This document shows positions 30,546 through 39,449 of a DNA stretch of 41,109 bases, piece by piece; position 1 is the first letter of the stretch, and each line of letters begins with the position of its first letter. Source of the DNA: Clostridium gallinarum (lineage in GTDB: Bacteria; Bacillota; Clostridia; Clostridiales; Clostridiaceae); NCBI RefSeq assembly GCF_014836325.1, contig NZ_JACSQZ010000027.1:1-41109 (forward strand), given 5' to 3'. A model generated the notes under the pieces. It made no database searches. It had not been told where the DNA came from and was given only the letters and a program-made list of their open reading frames with translations. The position numbers and the translations under genes are program-made.

Positions 30546-31463
30546 ATGTTTAGTTTACTAAATACACTAGTAGAAAAAAATAAAAAATATGGTAGAGAAG
30601 GAAAGGTTGCATCTTATATTCCTGCATTAAGTGAAGCAAATCCAGATGAACTTGGAATATATGTAGTAGATTCTAGAGGAAAAGAGTATTATTCTGGAGA
30701 TTATAATGCAAAATTTACTATTCAAAGTATATCAAAAATAGTAAGTCTTATTTTAGCTATAAGAGACAATGGAAGAGAAAATGTATTTAAAAAAGTAGAT
30801 GTAGAACCAACAGGTATGGGATTTAATTCAATAGTTAATTTAGAAGCAAGTGATAGTGGTAAACCATATAATCCAATGATAAATGCAGGTGCTATAGTTA
30901 CTACTTCATTAATAGATGGAAAAGATGTAAATGAAAAGTTAGAAAAAATATTAGAATTTATGAGAACTGTAACCAATAATGATGATATATCTGTTAACGA
31001 AAGAGTATATTTATCTGAAAAAGAAACTGGTAATAGAAATAGAGCTTTAGCTTATTTTATGAAGAGCACTGGAGTATTAGATGGGGATGTAGAGGAAATA
31101 TTAGATTTATATTTTAAACAATGCTCAATAGAAGTAACAGCTAGAGATTTGGCTAGGTTTGGTGCAGTACTTGCAAATGATGGAGTTATTCCTTGGACAA
31201 ATGAAAAATTCATTCCAAAGGATGTATGTAGAATAGTAAAAACTATAATGGTTACTTGCGGAATGTATGATGCATCTGGAGATTTTGCTGTTAAGGTAGG
31301 TATTCCTGCAAAATCAGGAGTTGGAGGAGGTATCTTAGCAACAGTTCCTAGAAAGTTTGGTATTGGTATTTATGGTCCATCATTAGATGAAAAGGGAAAT
31401 AGCATTGCTGGAATAAATATAATTACTGATTTAGCAAATGAATTAGATTTAAGCATATTTTAG
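30546..31463 (+). CDS. glsA: Glutaminase
   Basis: 305 residues, typical for the serine-dependent bacterial glutaminase family (beta-lactamase-like fold). It hydrolyses glutamine to glutamate and ammonia. Catalytic pair Ser61-x-x-Lys64 in QSISK, with Tyr24 (VASYIPAL), NPMINAGAI, RVYLSEKETGNRNRALAYFM and KSGVGGGI in the expected order. The site agaggtgaagcttt precedes the ATG. Monocistronic, between a minus-strand peptidase and polA. A role in acid tolerance or nitrogen supply is known for the family; which applies here is unknown. Confidence 0.95.
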   Translation: MFSLLNTLVEKNKKYGREGKVASYIPALSEANPDELGIYVVDSRGKEYYSGDYNAKFTIQSISKIVSLILAIRDNGRENVFKKVDVEPTGMGFNSIVNLEASDSGKPYNPMINAGAIVTTSLIDGKDVNEKLEKILEFMRTVTNNDDISVNERVYLSEKETGNRNRALAYFMKSTGVLDGDVEEILDLYFKQCSIEVTARDLARFGAVLANDGVIPWTNEKFIPKDVCRIVKTIMVTCGMYDASGDFAVKVGIPAKSGVGGGILATVPRKFGIGIYGPSLDEKGNSIAGINIITDLANELDLSIF

Positions 31464-31564
31464 TTTTTATATTAATTAAAATGTAATGATTTATTTAGTC
31501 AATAATAGTATAATTTATATTAAAAATAGATTTAAGGAAACAAAACCTTAATTTGGAGGAAAAA

Positions 31565-34174
31565 ATGGAAAAATTATTAATCTTAGATTCAAATGCACTT
31601 TTAAATAGAGCATTTTATGCAATTCCAGAACTTACAAATTCTGAAGGCATTCATACAAATGCTGTTTATGGATTTGTAAATATGTTATTTAAGATGAAAG
31701 AGGAATTAAAACCAGATTATATTGTAGCTACTTTTGATAAAAAAGGTCCTACATTTAGGCATAAGGAATATGAGGAGTATAAAGCAGGAAGAAAAAAAAT
31801 GCCTCCTGAACTTGCTGAGCAATTTCCTATTATAAAGGAAGTATTAGATTTAATGGGAATAACGAAATATGAATTAGAAGGATTTGAAGCAGATGATATA
31901 ATAGGATCCTTAGCTAAGTATGCAGAAAAGAATAATATAGAAGTATTTATTTTAACTGGTGATAGAGATGCTCTTCAATTAGCCTCAGATAATATAAATG
32001 TAATAATTACTAAAAAAGGAGTAACTGAAACAGCAAAATACAATTTTAAAAGTTTTGTTGATGAGTTTGGAGTTACACCTACTCAATTTATAGATGTAAA
32101 AGGACTTATGGGAGATAAATCAGATAATATTCCTGGGGTTCCTGGAGTAGGGGAAAAAACAGCATATAAATTAATTCAAACATATGGTTCTATTGAAGAA
32201 GTATTAAATAATATAGATAGTATTAGTGGAAAAAAATTAAAAGAGAACTTAGAAACATATAGAGAACAAGCAATATTTAGTAAAAGATTAGCAACTATAA
32301 TGACAGATGTTCCTATTGATTTTGATTTAGAAGAAATAAAAAATCAAGATTTATATAATAAAGAAGGCTTAAAAAAGTTTTTATTAAAATTACAAATGAA
32401 ATCTGTACTAGATAAAATTTTAAAAGATGATAATGAAGAAGATAAAAATGAAGATATAGAAATTAATTACATAAATGATTTAAATTCGTTTTTAGAATTA
32501 TCAAAGAATTTAACTGATAAAGCTTATATAACATATGAAGTTCAAAATAGTGAAAAGTATTCAGAAATTCAATTGTTATGTATGAATATATATAATAATA
32601 AAGAAAATTATTATATTAAATTTAATGAGTTATTTAATAATGATAAAGACTCTTCTTGTTTAGCTTTGAAAAATATTATGGAAAATAAAGAATTAAAGAA
32701 AATTATTCATAACGGAAAATCTTTAATTACAATATTAAATAAGTTAAATATTAAAATTGAAAGCTTTGAATTTGATACAGCAATTGCAGCATATTTGATA
32801 AATTCAGCACGTAGCTCTTATGATTTATTATCATTAATTAATGAATATTTAGGTGAAGATGTAAAAGGAAATGAAGAAGAGATTAAGTATATAGTAAATA
32901 GTAAGCTAGAAGAAGTTTATAATATACTTAGTGAAAAAATTAAAGAAGAAAAAATGGAAGAACTTTATTATGAAGTTGAGCATCCTTTAATATTTGTTTT
33001 ATCTTCTATGGAATCATTAGGTTTTAATATAAATAAAAATATGCTTGATGATTTAGCAGTAAAATTTAAAGAAGAAATAAAGACAACTGAAAAAGAAATA
33101 TTTGATTTAGCAGAGGAAGAGTTTAATATTAATTCTCCAAAGCAATTAGGAAAAATTCTATTTGAAAAGCTTGACTTACCTGTTATTAAGAAAACTAAAA
33201 CAGGTTATTCAACTAATGCAGATGTATTAGAAAAACTACAAGATAAGCATGAAATAATACCTAAGATAACATATTATAGACAAATAACAAAACTTAACTC
33301 AACTTATGTGGAAGGACTTAAAAATGTTATAGATGTTGATGGGAAAATACATTCAACCTTCAATCAAACTGTGACAACTACAGGAAGATTATCTAGTACA
33401 GAACCTAATCTTCAAAATATCCCTATAAAATATGAGATGGGAAGAGAAATAAGAAAGGTATTTATACCAGATGAAGAGGAAGATGTATTATTATCTTGTG
33501 ACTATTCTCAAATTGAACTTAGAGTTTTAGCAGAATTATCTAAGGATGAAAATATGATAGATGCATTTAAACATCATAGTGATATTCATAGAAAAACTGC
33601 ATCAGAAGTGTTTAGAGTTCCTTTAGATGAGGTTACTTCATTAATGAGAAGTAGAGCTAAAGCAGTTAACTTTGGAATAGTATATGGAATTAGCGATTTT
33701 AGTCTTTCTCAAGACTTACACATAACTAAGAAAGAAGCTTCTGAATATATGGAAATATATTTTGAAAGATATCCTAAAATAAAAGGATATTTAGATGGTT
33801 TGATAAAGGAAGCAAAGGATAATGGGTTTGTTCTTACTATTCTAAATAGAAGAAGATTTATACCAGAAATTAAATCATCTAATAAAATAGTAAAATCTTT
33901 AGGGGAAAGATTAGCTATGAATGCTCCTATCCAAGGTAGTGCTGCTGATATTATTAAATTAGCTATGGTAAATGTTTATAATAAGTTAAATGAAAAAGGC
34001 TTAGATAGTAAAATCATTTTACAAGTTCACGATGAATTGATATTGAATGTTAAAAAATATGAATTAGAAGAAGTAAAGAATATAGTGAAAAATGAAATGG
34101 AAAAGGTATTAAATATGAATGTGCCTTTAGAAGTAGATATAAATATAGGTAGTACATGGTATGAAGCAAAATAG
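31565..34174 (+). CDS. polA: DNA polymerase I
   Basis: 869 residues from the ATG at 31565; the upstream TTG frame start at 31553 overlaps the ggagg site. N-terminal 5'-nuclease (LILDSNALLNRAFYAIPELT, TGDRDALQLAS, MGDKSDNIPGVPGVGEKTA, about 1-290), a middle 3'-5' exonuclease-like domain whose acidic motif is lost (ITYEVQ where DxE is expected), and a family A polymerase domain with motif A (CDYSQIELRVLAELS), motif B (RSRAKAVNFGIVYG) and motif C (QVHDELIL). It fills gaps and removes primers. Loss of proofreading is common in Gram-positive Pol I. First gene of the polA-coaE-transglycosylase unit. Confidence 0.96.
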   Translation: MEKLLILDSNALLNRAFYAIPELTNSEGIHTNAVYGFVNMLFKMKEELKPDYIVATFDKKGPTFRHKEYEEYKAGRKKMPPELAEQFPIIKEVLDLMGITKYELEGFEADDIIGSLAKYAEKNNIEVFILTGDRDALQLASDNINVIITKKGVTETAKYNFKSFVDEFGVTPTQFIDVKGLMGDKSDNIPGVPGVGEKTAYKLIQTYGSIEEVLNNIDSISGKKLKENLETYREQAIFSKRLATIMTDVPIDFDLEEIKNQDLYNKEGLKKFLLKLQMKSVLDKILKDDNEEDKNEDIEINYINDLNSFLELSKNLTDKAYITYEVQNSEKYSEIQLLCMNIYNNKENYYIKFNELFNNDKDSSCLALKNIMENKELKKIIHNGKSLITILNKLNIKIESFEFDTAIAAYLINSARSSYDLLSLINEYLGEDVKGNEEEIKYIVNSKLEEVYNILSEKIKEEKMEELYYEVEHPLIFVLSSMESLGFNINKNMLDDLAVKFKEEIKTTEKEIFDLAEEEFNINSPKQLGKILFEKLDLPVIKKTKTGYSTNADVLEKLQDKHEIIPKITYYRQITKLNSTYVEGLKNVIDVDGKIHSTFNQTVTTTGRLSSTEPNLQNIPIKYEMGREIRKVFIPDEEEDVLLSCDYSQIELRVLAELSKDENMIDAFKHHSDIHRKTASEVFRVPLDEVTSLMRSRAKAVNFGIVYGISDFSLSQDLHITKKEASEYMEIYFERYPKIKGYLDGLIKEAKDNGFVLTILNRRRFIPEIKSSNKIVKSLGERLAMNAPIQGSAADIIKLAMVNVYNKLNEKGLDSKIILQVHDELILNVKKYELEEVKNIVKNEMEKVLNMNVPLEVDINIGSTWYEAK

Positions 34175-34189
34175 GGAGGCCTAGATAAA

Positions 34190-34792
34190 ATGATAAAAAT
34201 AGGGTTAACTGGGGGAATTGGATCAGGAAAAAGTACTATATCAAAAATGCTGATTAATGAAGGATTTAAGGTAATAGATGCTGATAATATAGCAAGAGAT
34301 GTTTTGATAAAATATCCTGAAATAATAGATAAAATAAAGATAGAATTTGGAACAGGATTTTTTGATTGGAGAGGTGAATTTCGAAGAAGAGAATTCGGAA
34401 ATCATATATTTAGATTTCCAAAGCAAAGAAAAAAATATGAAGATATCATAATGCCTTATATCAAGAGTGAAATATTTAAGTCTTTAGATGAATATGAAAA
34501 GAATGGTGAAAGATTAATTATTCTTGATGCTCCAACTTTAATAGAAAATAATCTTCATGAAGATATGGATTATATAATAGTTGTTTGGGTAGATAATAAT
34601 ACACAAATAAGTAGAGTTAAAAATAGAGATAAATTATCTAGAGATGAGGCTATAAATAGGTTAAATGCTCAGTTATCATTAGATAAAAAAGTAGATTATG
34701 CTCACATAATTATAGATAATAATGGAGACTTATTAAAGACAAAAGAACAGGTAGATAAGGTAATAGGATTTTTAAATGTAATTAATAAGTAA
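34190..34792 (+). CDS. coaE: Dephospho-CoA kinase
   Basis: 200 residues. P-loop GLTGGIGSGKSTIS at the N-terminus, DADNIARDVL (substrate Asp), then LIILDAPTLIENN and VVWVDNNTQISRVKNRDKLS with a lid Arg. It phosphorylates dephospho-CoA in the last step of CoA synthesis, in the cytosol. It follows polA by 15 bases, a widely conserved Gram-positive neighbourhood. Site tagggaggcctagataaa. The stretch EFRRREFGNHIFRFPKQRKK is normal for the CoA-binding part. Confidence 0.96.
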   Translation: MIKIGLTGGIGSGKSTISKMLINEGFKVIDADNIARDVLIKYPEIIDKIKIEFGTGFFDWRGEFRRREFGNHIFRFPKQRKKYEDIIMPYIKSEIFKSLDEYEKNGERLIILDAPTLIENNLHEDMDYIIVVWVDNNTQISRVKNRDKLSRDEAINRLNAQLSLDKKVDYAHIIIDNNGDLLKTKEQVDKVIGFLNVINK

Positions 34793-34802
34793 GGAGATAG
34801 GG

Positions 34803-35351
34803 ATGAAGTTTAAGCGTATAGTAACTATTTTAATTGCAATACTTATATTTTATTTAGGATTTATGTTTGCAATAAAAAAATATGTATATCCATACAAATA
34901 TGCTGAATATATAAATAAATATAGTGATGAGTATGAATTAGATCCATATCTTGTATTAGCGGTAATAAAAACAGAAAGTAATTTTGATAAATCAGCAGTA
35001 TCTAAAAAAGAGGCTAAAGGGTTAATGCAGATAATGGATACTACAGGAGAGTGGATAGCAAATGAGTTATCAATAAATTATTTTTTACCATCAATGCTTT
35101 TTGATCCAGAGCTTAATATAAGAATGGGATGTTGGTATTTAAATAATTTAGAAAATGAATTTGATAATAATTTAGATTTAGTTTTAGCTGCATATAACGG
35201 AGGTAGTGGAAATGTTAATAAGTGGTTAAATCATGAAGAGTATTCAGAGGATGGAGAAAATTTAGATTATATTCCTTTTCCAGAAACTAAAAAGTATGTA
35301 GATAAAGTTAAAGCCAACTATAATATATATAAATACTTATATAATAAATAA
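34803..35351 (+). CDS. Membrane-anchored lytic transglycosylase (SLT domain)
   Basis: 182 residues. TM anchor about 5-24 (RIVTILIAILIFYLGFMFAI) with no cleavage site, then a Slt70-type catalytic domain: YLVLAVIKTESNFDKSAVSK with catalytic Glu58, KGLMQIMDTTGEW, PELNIRMGCWYL and VLAAYNGGSGNVNKWL. It cleaves the glycan strand of peptidoglycan outside the cell. It starts 10 bases after coaE with a taaggagatagg site and ends the operon at a strong terminator. The coaE-transglycosylase order is seen in other clostridia. Confidence 0.93.
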   Translation: MKFKRIVTILIAILIFYLGFMFAIKKYVYPYKYAEYINKYSDEYELDPYLVLAVIKTESNFDKSAVSKKEAKGLMQIMDTTGEWIANELSINYFLPSMLFDPELNIRMGCWYLNNLENEFDNNLDLVLAAYNGGSGNVNKWLNHEEYSEDGENLDYIPFPETKKYVDKVKANYNIYKYLYNK

Positions 35352-35361
35352 GCATTAAATA

Positions 35362-35408
35362 AGGCTTAGAAACTAAAATAATTATATTTATAGTTTCTAA
35401 GCCTTTAT
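35362..35408. terminator. Terminator between transglycosylase and prmA-like gene
   Basis: AAGGCTTAGAAACTA / TAGTTTCTAAGCCTT with a 16-base AT loop, T-rich on both outer sides; serves convergent units. Confidence 0.88.
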
Positions 35409-35438
35409 TATGTTTTATTTATAATAAACTAATAAATT

Positions 35439-36305
35439 TTATTTAAATATTGCAGTAACCCATTCGTTAGTTTGAAACTTTTCTTCTAATTTAAATCCAT
35501 AGCTTTCAACTATTGTTTTTACCTTATCAAAGCTCCATTCAACTAATCCTGATACCAAAATTTTACCATCAGGAATTAAATGTTCCTTTATAAAATCCAT
35601 AAATAGCTGAGTTTCTTCACCACCTATATTTATGTAAATCCAATCAAATTTATCATTAATAGTTACTTCTCCATTAAGAGCATTTCCTATTATGGTATCT
35701 ATATTATAAATACCGTTAAGTGAAGCGTTCAATTCCACTTCATCTCTAACATCTCTAATATCTAATGCTGTAACACTTGATGCACCTATTATGGAAGAAG
35801 CAATAGATAAAATACCAGATCCAGTGCCTATATCTAGAACTTTTTTATTATTTAAATCTATCTTAGTTAAAATAATATTTAATAAATCTTGAGTGGTTTC
35901 ATGTAAACCAGTTCCAAAAGCTCCTTGAGATATAAAGGAAATTTTACTTATATTTTTATCATTAATATTATCATTTGGGGATGCAAGAACCCAATTATCA
36001 TTGATTTTAATGGTAGGAAAATCATAATCTTCATAATTATAATTAACTTCTTCAATGGAGATACAATTGCTATCTAACAGTGAAGAAACCTTATTTTTAA
36101 AATCCTCTAAAAAGTTTTTATCTTCATCATATGCAACTTTAATATCAATAGAATTTACTTCTTTTTCTAAATAGCCGTATCCATATTCATCAGTTGTTAT
36201 TTCTAAAGGGCTTTCATAAAAAACATTAAATATATCATTAATTTGTAATAGTTCTATTTTTTCATCTAGTGCTTTGAATTCAATATTATAAGTTAATATA
36301 AACAT
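35439..36305 (-). CDS. prmA: PrmA-like ribosomal protein L11 methyltransferase
   Basis: 288 residues. SAM-dependent methyltransferase: motif I VLDIGTGSGILSIAS, the PrmA signature GAFGTGLHETT just before it, ALDIRDV (motif II), and IYINIGGEE where canonical PrmA has an NILA-type motif. The N-terminal 110 residues are acidic and poorly conserved. PrmA trimethylates L11; the altered N(I)GG motif and weak N-terminus leave open another protein substrate. Convergent with the transglycosylase operon; monocistronic. Confidence 0.8.
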   Translation of the reverse strand: MFILTYNIEFKALDEKIELLQINDIFNVFYESPLEITTDEYGYGYLEKEVNSIDIKVAYDEDKNFLEDFKNKVSSLLDSNCISIEEVNYNYEDYDFPTIKINDNWVLASPNDNINDKNISKISFISQGAFGTGLHETTQDLLNIILTKIDLNNKKVLDIGTGSGILSIASSIIGASSVTALDIRDVRDEVELNASLNGIYNIDTIIGNALNGEVTINDKFDWIYINIGGEETQLFMDFIKEHLIPDGKILVSGLVEWSFDKVKTIVESYGFKLEEKFQTNEWVTAIFK

Positions 36306-36438
36306 AGCGTATCCCCCAAACTAATTAATTGTAACATTATTGAGTATAGATAGATTTTTACTTAATGTCAAGAAAGCTATTGGAATTAAACTAAAATTAT
36401 TTAAGGATTTTGTATGTAATTTTACCTATTCTATACAG

Positions 36439-37017
36439 TTATTTCTTTCTCTTTTTCTTTTTTATTGAATAACCAAATGAACCTAAAGGCTTTGCATTTA
36501 ATCCGAAATATTCACCGTGATTATAGCAAATTAAATTAGCTTTATTAAAACATATTTTTCCATTATCATCAATAATATCTTCATTTACCTTAACATTAAT
36601 TACATCTAATAAGAATAAGTCATGAGTTCCAAGAGGGGTTATGCTTTTAACTTTACATTCAAGAGCAACTGGAGCTAAATCAATAGAAGGGGTATTAATA
36701 GAAACACCATCACTTAATTTATATCCAAAATGTTTAATTTTATCTATTTTTCTTCCAGATGTAACCCCACAGTAGTCTACGAATTTAACCATATCTCTTG
36801 AAGGAAGATTTATAACACATTCCATGCTTTCTTTAATATAGTCATAAGATAATCGTTCAGGTCTGACCCCCATAGCTAATATAGGTTCTTTAGTACATAC
36901 TGTACTGATCCAACCAACAGTAAAAGCATTGACTTTATCTTCATTATTTTTACTAGTAACAATAACAACAGGAGTTGGATTTAACATCACACTTCCCTTA
37001 AAATTTTTCTTTTTCAT
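36439..37017 (-). CDS. Flavin reductase-like FMN-binding protein
   Basis: 192 residues from the ATG at 37017, with aaaggatggtaatttat upstream; the earlier in-frame ATG lies inside that site. Split-barrel flavin reductase fold: PTPVVIVTSKNNEDKVNAFT, VGWISTVCTKEPILAMGVRP, CVINLPSRDMVKFVDYCGV and THDLFLLDVINVKVNED. It likely binds FMN and transfers electrons in the cytosol; the donor and acceptor are unknown. The C-terminus is very basic (SIKKKKRKK). Confidence 0.88.
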   Translation of the reverse strand: MKKKNFKGSVMLNPTPVVIVTSKNNEDKVNAFTVGWISTVCTKEPILAMGVRPERLSYDYIKESMECVINLPSRDMVKFVDYCGVTSGRKIDKIKHFGYKLSDGVSINTPSIDLAPVALECKVKSITPLGTHDLFLLDVINVKVNEDIIDDNGKICFNKANLICYNHGEYFGLNAKPLGSFGYSIKKKKRKK

Positions 37018-37182
37018 ATAAATTACCATCCTTTACACTTTGTTTTATAAAAATACAGGAGCTGTTATAAACAGCTCCTTAATACAGAATGTATATTGTG
37101 AAATTTAGAATTATGTTAAGTAACTTTTATTTAAGCAGTACACATTATAATGCTTCTTTTATTATATTGCAACCATAAATTC

Positions 37183-38475
37183 TTAATAATATCTTCTTCT
37201 ACTTTTTCTTTTTCTAATGTTAATTAATCTAACAATAAATAATATTAAAACTAAGATTATTATGATGATTAGTAATGATAATAAGTATAATGGTAAATTA
37301 GCTTTAATAAGATCTATAGTAGAAACCTTAATTGTTCCAACAACATCCTGTGAGTAACCAGGAGTTGAATAAGTTAATGTAACTTCTTTATTGCCACTTA
37401 ATTTCCATGCATCTTTTATTTCACCATTATATGATATAGTAGCATTTTTATCATTAAAATCATTTTTATAATATTCTACATTTTCATTAACATATATAGG
37501 AGCAGTTATTTGCTTTTCAGATCCAAAAAATCTAAAAGTTTTATAAGTTAAATCTATAGATCCTACTTCATCACCAGCATTTTTATAGATTTCTTTTTCT
37601 GCATTATAACTGTAAGTTGCTATTTTTTCTGTATCTTCAAAGACATTAAGGCCTGTTGCACCGTAATCTGATTTTAGTACTACCGTTACTAAATCTCTAC
37701 CGTCCTTTTCAAAAAATCCTACGAAACAGTGGCCTGCCAATTCTTCAGTTCCAGTTTTTCCACCTATATTACCATATTGACCTAGAATTTTATTTCTAGA
37801 TTCTATTGTCATTGGTGAACCAGTTAAATCAATGGTAGTATTAATATTTTTAGGTGAAATAATATCCTTTACCCAATCATTGTTAAATGCAGCGATACCA
37901 ATTTTAGCTAAGTCATAGGCAGTAGTTTGGTTTATTTCAGTACTACTTGGATTTAATGGATCTATTTCAAGTCCAGAAGGATTTACAAAATGAGTGTCTT
38001 TAAGACCTAATTCTTTAGCTCTTTCATTCATCATATTTACAAAGTTTTGTACAGTTCCTCCAACGGTTTCGGCCATTAAATAAGCTGTATCATTTGCTGA
38101 AAATATTAGTACAGCTTTCATAGTATCTTCAGCTGAAATTTTATCACCAGCATGAATATCTTTATAATTATTTAATGAAGTTTCGGTTACCTTTAGTACT
38201 GTATCTGTAAAGGTAAGCATATCAGCTTTTGATTTATTTTCTGCAAATAATAATGCAGTCATTAACTTGGTAGTACTTGCAGGAGAAAGAACTACATCTG
38301 CATTTTTAGAATAAATAACCTCTCCTGTATTAATATCCATAGTTATAGCTGCTTCTCCAATAATCTCTGGAGCAGAAATATTAGTTTCTTGTGCACTGAC
38401 CATATTAGCAAATGGAGCTAACAGTGAAACAGAAAGAGTAAGTGCTAGCGTTTTTAAGAAGTTTTTTACTTTCAA
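37183..38475 (-). CDS. D-alanyl-D-alanine carboxypeptidase (PBP5-like)
   Basis: 430 residues with a TTG start after ggggagataaac. Signal peptide (KTLALTLSVSLLAPFANMVS, cut after about Ala28), a serine peptidase S11 domain with Ser67-x-x-Lys70 (SPASTTK), Ser126-x-Asn128 (SAND) and Lys240-Thr-Gly (GGKTGTEELAGHC), a PBP5 C-terminal domain, and a C-terminal TM helix (YLLSLLIIIIILVLILFIVR, about 395-418) with a basic tail. It trims D-Ala from pentapeptides outside the cell. The C-terminal TM replaces the amphipathic helix of E. coli PBP5. Could be named dacF or dacA; I leave it open. Confidence 0.95.
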   Translation of the reverse strand: MKVKNFLKTLALTLSVSLLAPFANMVSAQETNISAPEIIGEAAITMDINTGEVIYSKNADVVLSPASTTKLMTALLFAENKSKADMLTFTDTVLKVTETSLNNYKDIHAGDKISAEDTMKAVLIFSANDTAYLMAETVGGTVQNFVNMMNERAKELGLKDTHFVNPSGLEIDPLNPSSTEINQTTAYDLAKIGIAAFNNDWVKDIISPKNINTTIDLTGSPMTIESRNKILGQYGNIGGKTGTEELAGHCFVGFFEKDGRDLVTVVLKSDYGATGLNVFEDTEKIATYSYNAEKEIYKNAGDEVGSIDLTYKTFRFFGSEKQITAPIYVNENVEYYKNDFNDKNATISYNGEIKDAWKLSGNKEVTLTYSTPGYSQDVVGTIKVSTIDLIKANLPLYLLSLLIIIIILVLILFIVRLINIRKRKSRRRYY

Positions 38476-38527
38476 GTTTATCTCCCCATTTCTTTGTAAT
38501 TTAGTTTATTATATACTTACTTAAACA

Positions 38528-38564
38528 CTGTTTACAGTATAACATTTACTATAAATAATGACAA
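38528..38564 (-). promoter_or_regulatory. Promoter of the carboxypeptidase gene
   Basis: Read on the minus strand: TTGTCA (38564-38559), 17 bases, TATACT (38541-38536). The dyad ACTGT-TT-ACAGT (about 38527-38538) overlaps the -10 and may be an operator. Confidence 0.7.
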
Positions 38565-38656
38565 TATTTAAGGTTATAGTTAAGTGGGTTAATTTACATA
38601 TAATATAAATTTAAATGATTGAACAAAATAGAAGTAAATTAAGGAAGTTAATATTA

Positions 38657-38720
38657 AAAATAAATAGAAGAAGAAAATAAATAGAAGAAGTAGAAAATAT
38701 ACTTCTTCTATTTATTTTCT
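38657..38720 (-). terminator. Terminator of murT-gatD with a duplicated arm
   Basis: A perfect 21-bp hairpin (38672-38692 with 38700-38720, 7-base loop) overlaps the gatD 3' end, and T-rich sequence follows on the minus strand. The 17 bases at 38674-38690 are repeated directly at 38657-38673, so either copy can pair with the distal arm. Confidence 0.8.
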
Positions 38721-39433
38721 AATCTATTTATTATAACTTCTTTGGCTTTAAGTTCTAAAGTGTTATCTAAAGATTTAAGCTCAATATTTCCATACTTTTT
38801 CTCTAGAGCAATTTTTAAAAATCTATCAGCTAATTCAGGATTTTTTGAAAGAAGGGATCCATGAAAGTAACTACAATAAGTATTTTTATAAATACAACCT
38901 TCATATCCATCTTCTCCGTTATTTCCATAGCCATGAAGGCATTTACCTAAAGGTTTTAAGTTGTTTATATAGGTTCTTCCTGAATGATTTTCAAAACCTA
39001 CATAAGTTTCATTAAAATCTTCGTTATATATTACCGTATTTCCTATAAAACGATTTTCGCCACTTTCAGTATATATATCTAGTATTCCAAGTCCTTCTAT
39101 TTTTTCGCCATTTGGAGCTATATAATAATTACCTAGTAATTGATACCCTCCACAAATAGCAATAAGTACTTTTTCATCTTCTATATATTTTTTTAACATA
39201 GGTTTTTTAATAGTCTTTAAATCAGCAGATACTATTGATTGTTCAAAATCTTGACCACCGCCAAAAAATAGAATATCAGTGTTTTCTGCATCAAATTCAT
39301 CATTTAAAGATATGTTTATTAAATTAACTTTAATACCTCGTGCTTCTGCTCTATGTTTTAATATTAATATATTACCAACATCTCCATAAACATTAAGTAA
39401 GTCAGGATAAAGATGACAAATATTTAATTCCAT
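38708..39433 (-). CDS. gatD: Lipid II isoglutaminyl synthase, glutaminase subunit
   Basis: 241 residues. Type 1 glutamine amidotransferase-like (CobB/CobQ) fold: FFGGGQDFEQ, catalytic Cys94 in IAICGGYQLLG, Arg128 (NRFIGN) and His191 in YFHGSLL, matching the positions reported for Staphylococcus aureus GatD (Cys94, Arg128, His189). It releases ammonia from glutamine and passes it to MurT, which amidates D-Glu in lipid II. It follows murT by 16 bases; RBS aagaaaggagt. The stop lies in the downstream hairpin. Confidence 0.94.
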   Translation of the reverse strand: MELNICHLYPDLLNVYGDVGNILILKHRAEARGIKVNLINISLNDEFDAENTDILFFGGGQDFEQSIVSADLKTIKKPMLKKYIEDEKVLIAICGGYQLLGNYYIAPNGEKIEGLGILDIYTESGENRFIGNTVIYNEDFNETYVGFENHSGRTYINNLKPLGKCLHGYGNNGEDGYEGCIYKNTYCSYFHGSLLSKNPELADRFLKIALEKKYGNIELKSLDNTLELKAKEVIINRLENK

Positions 39434-39449
39434 TTATAAAACTCCTTTC

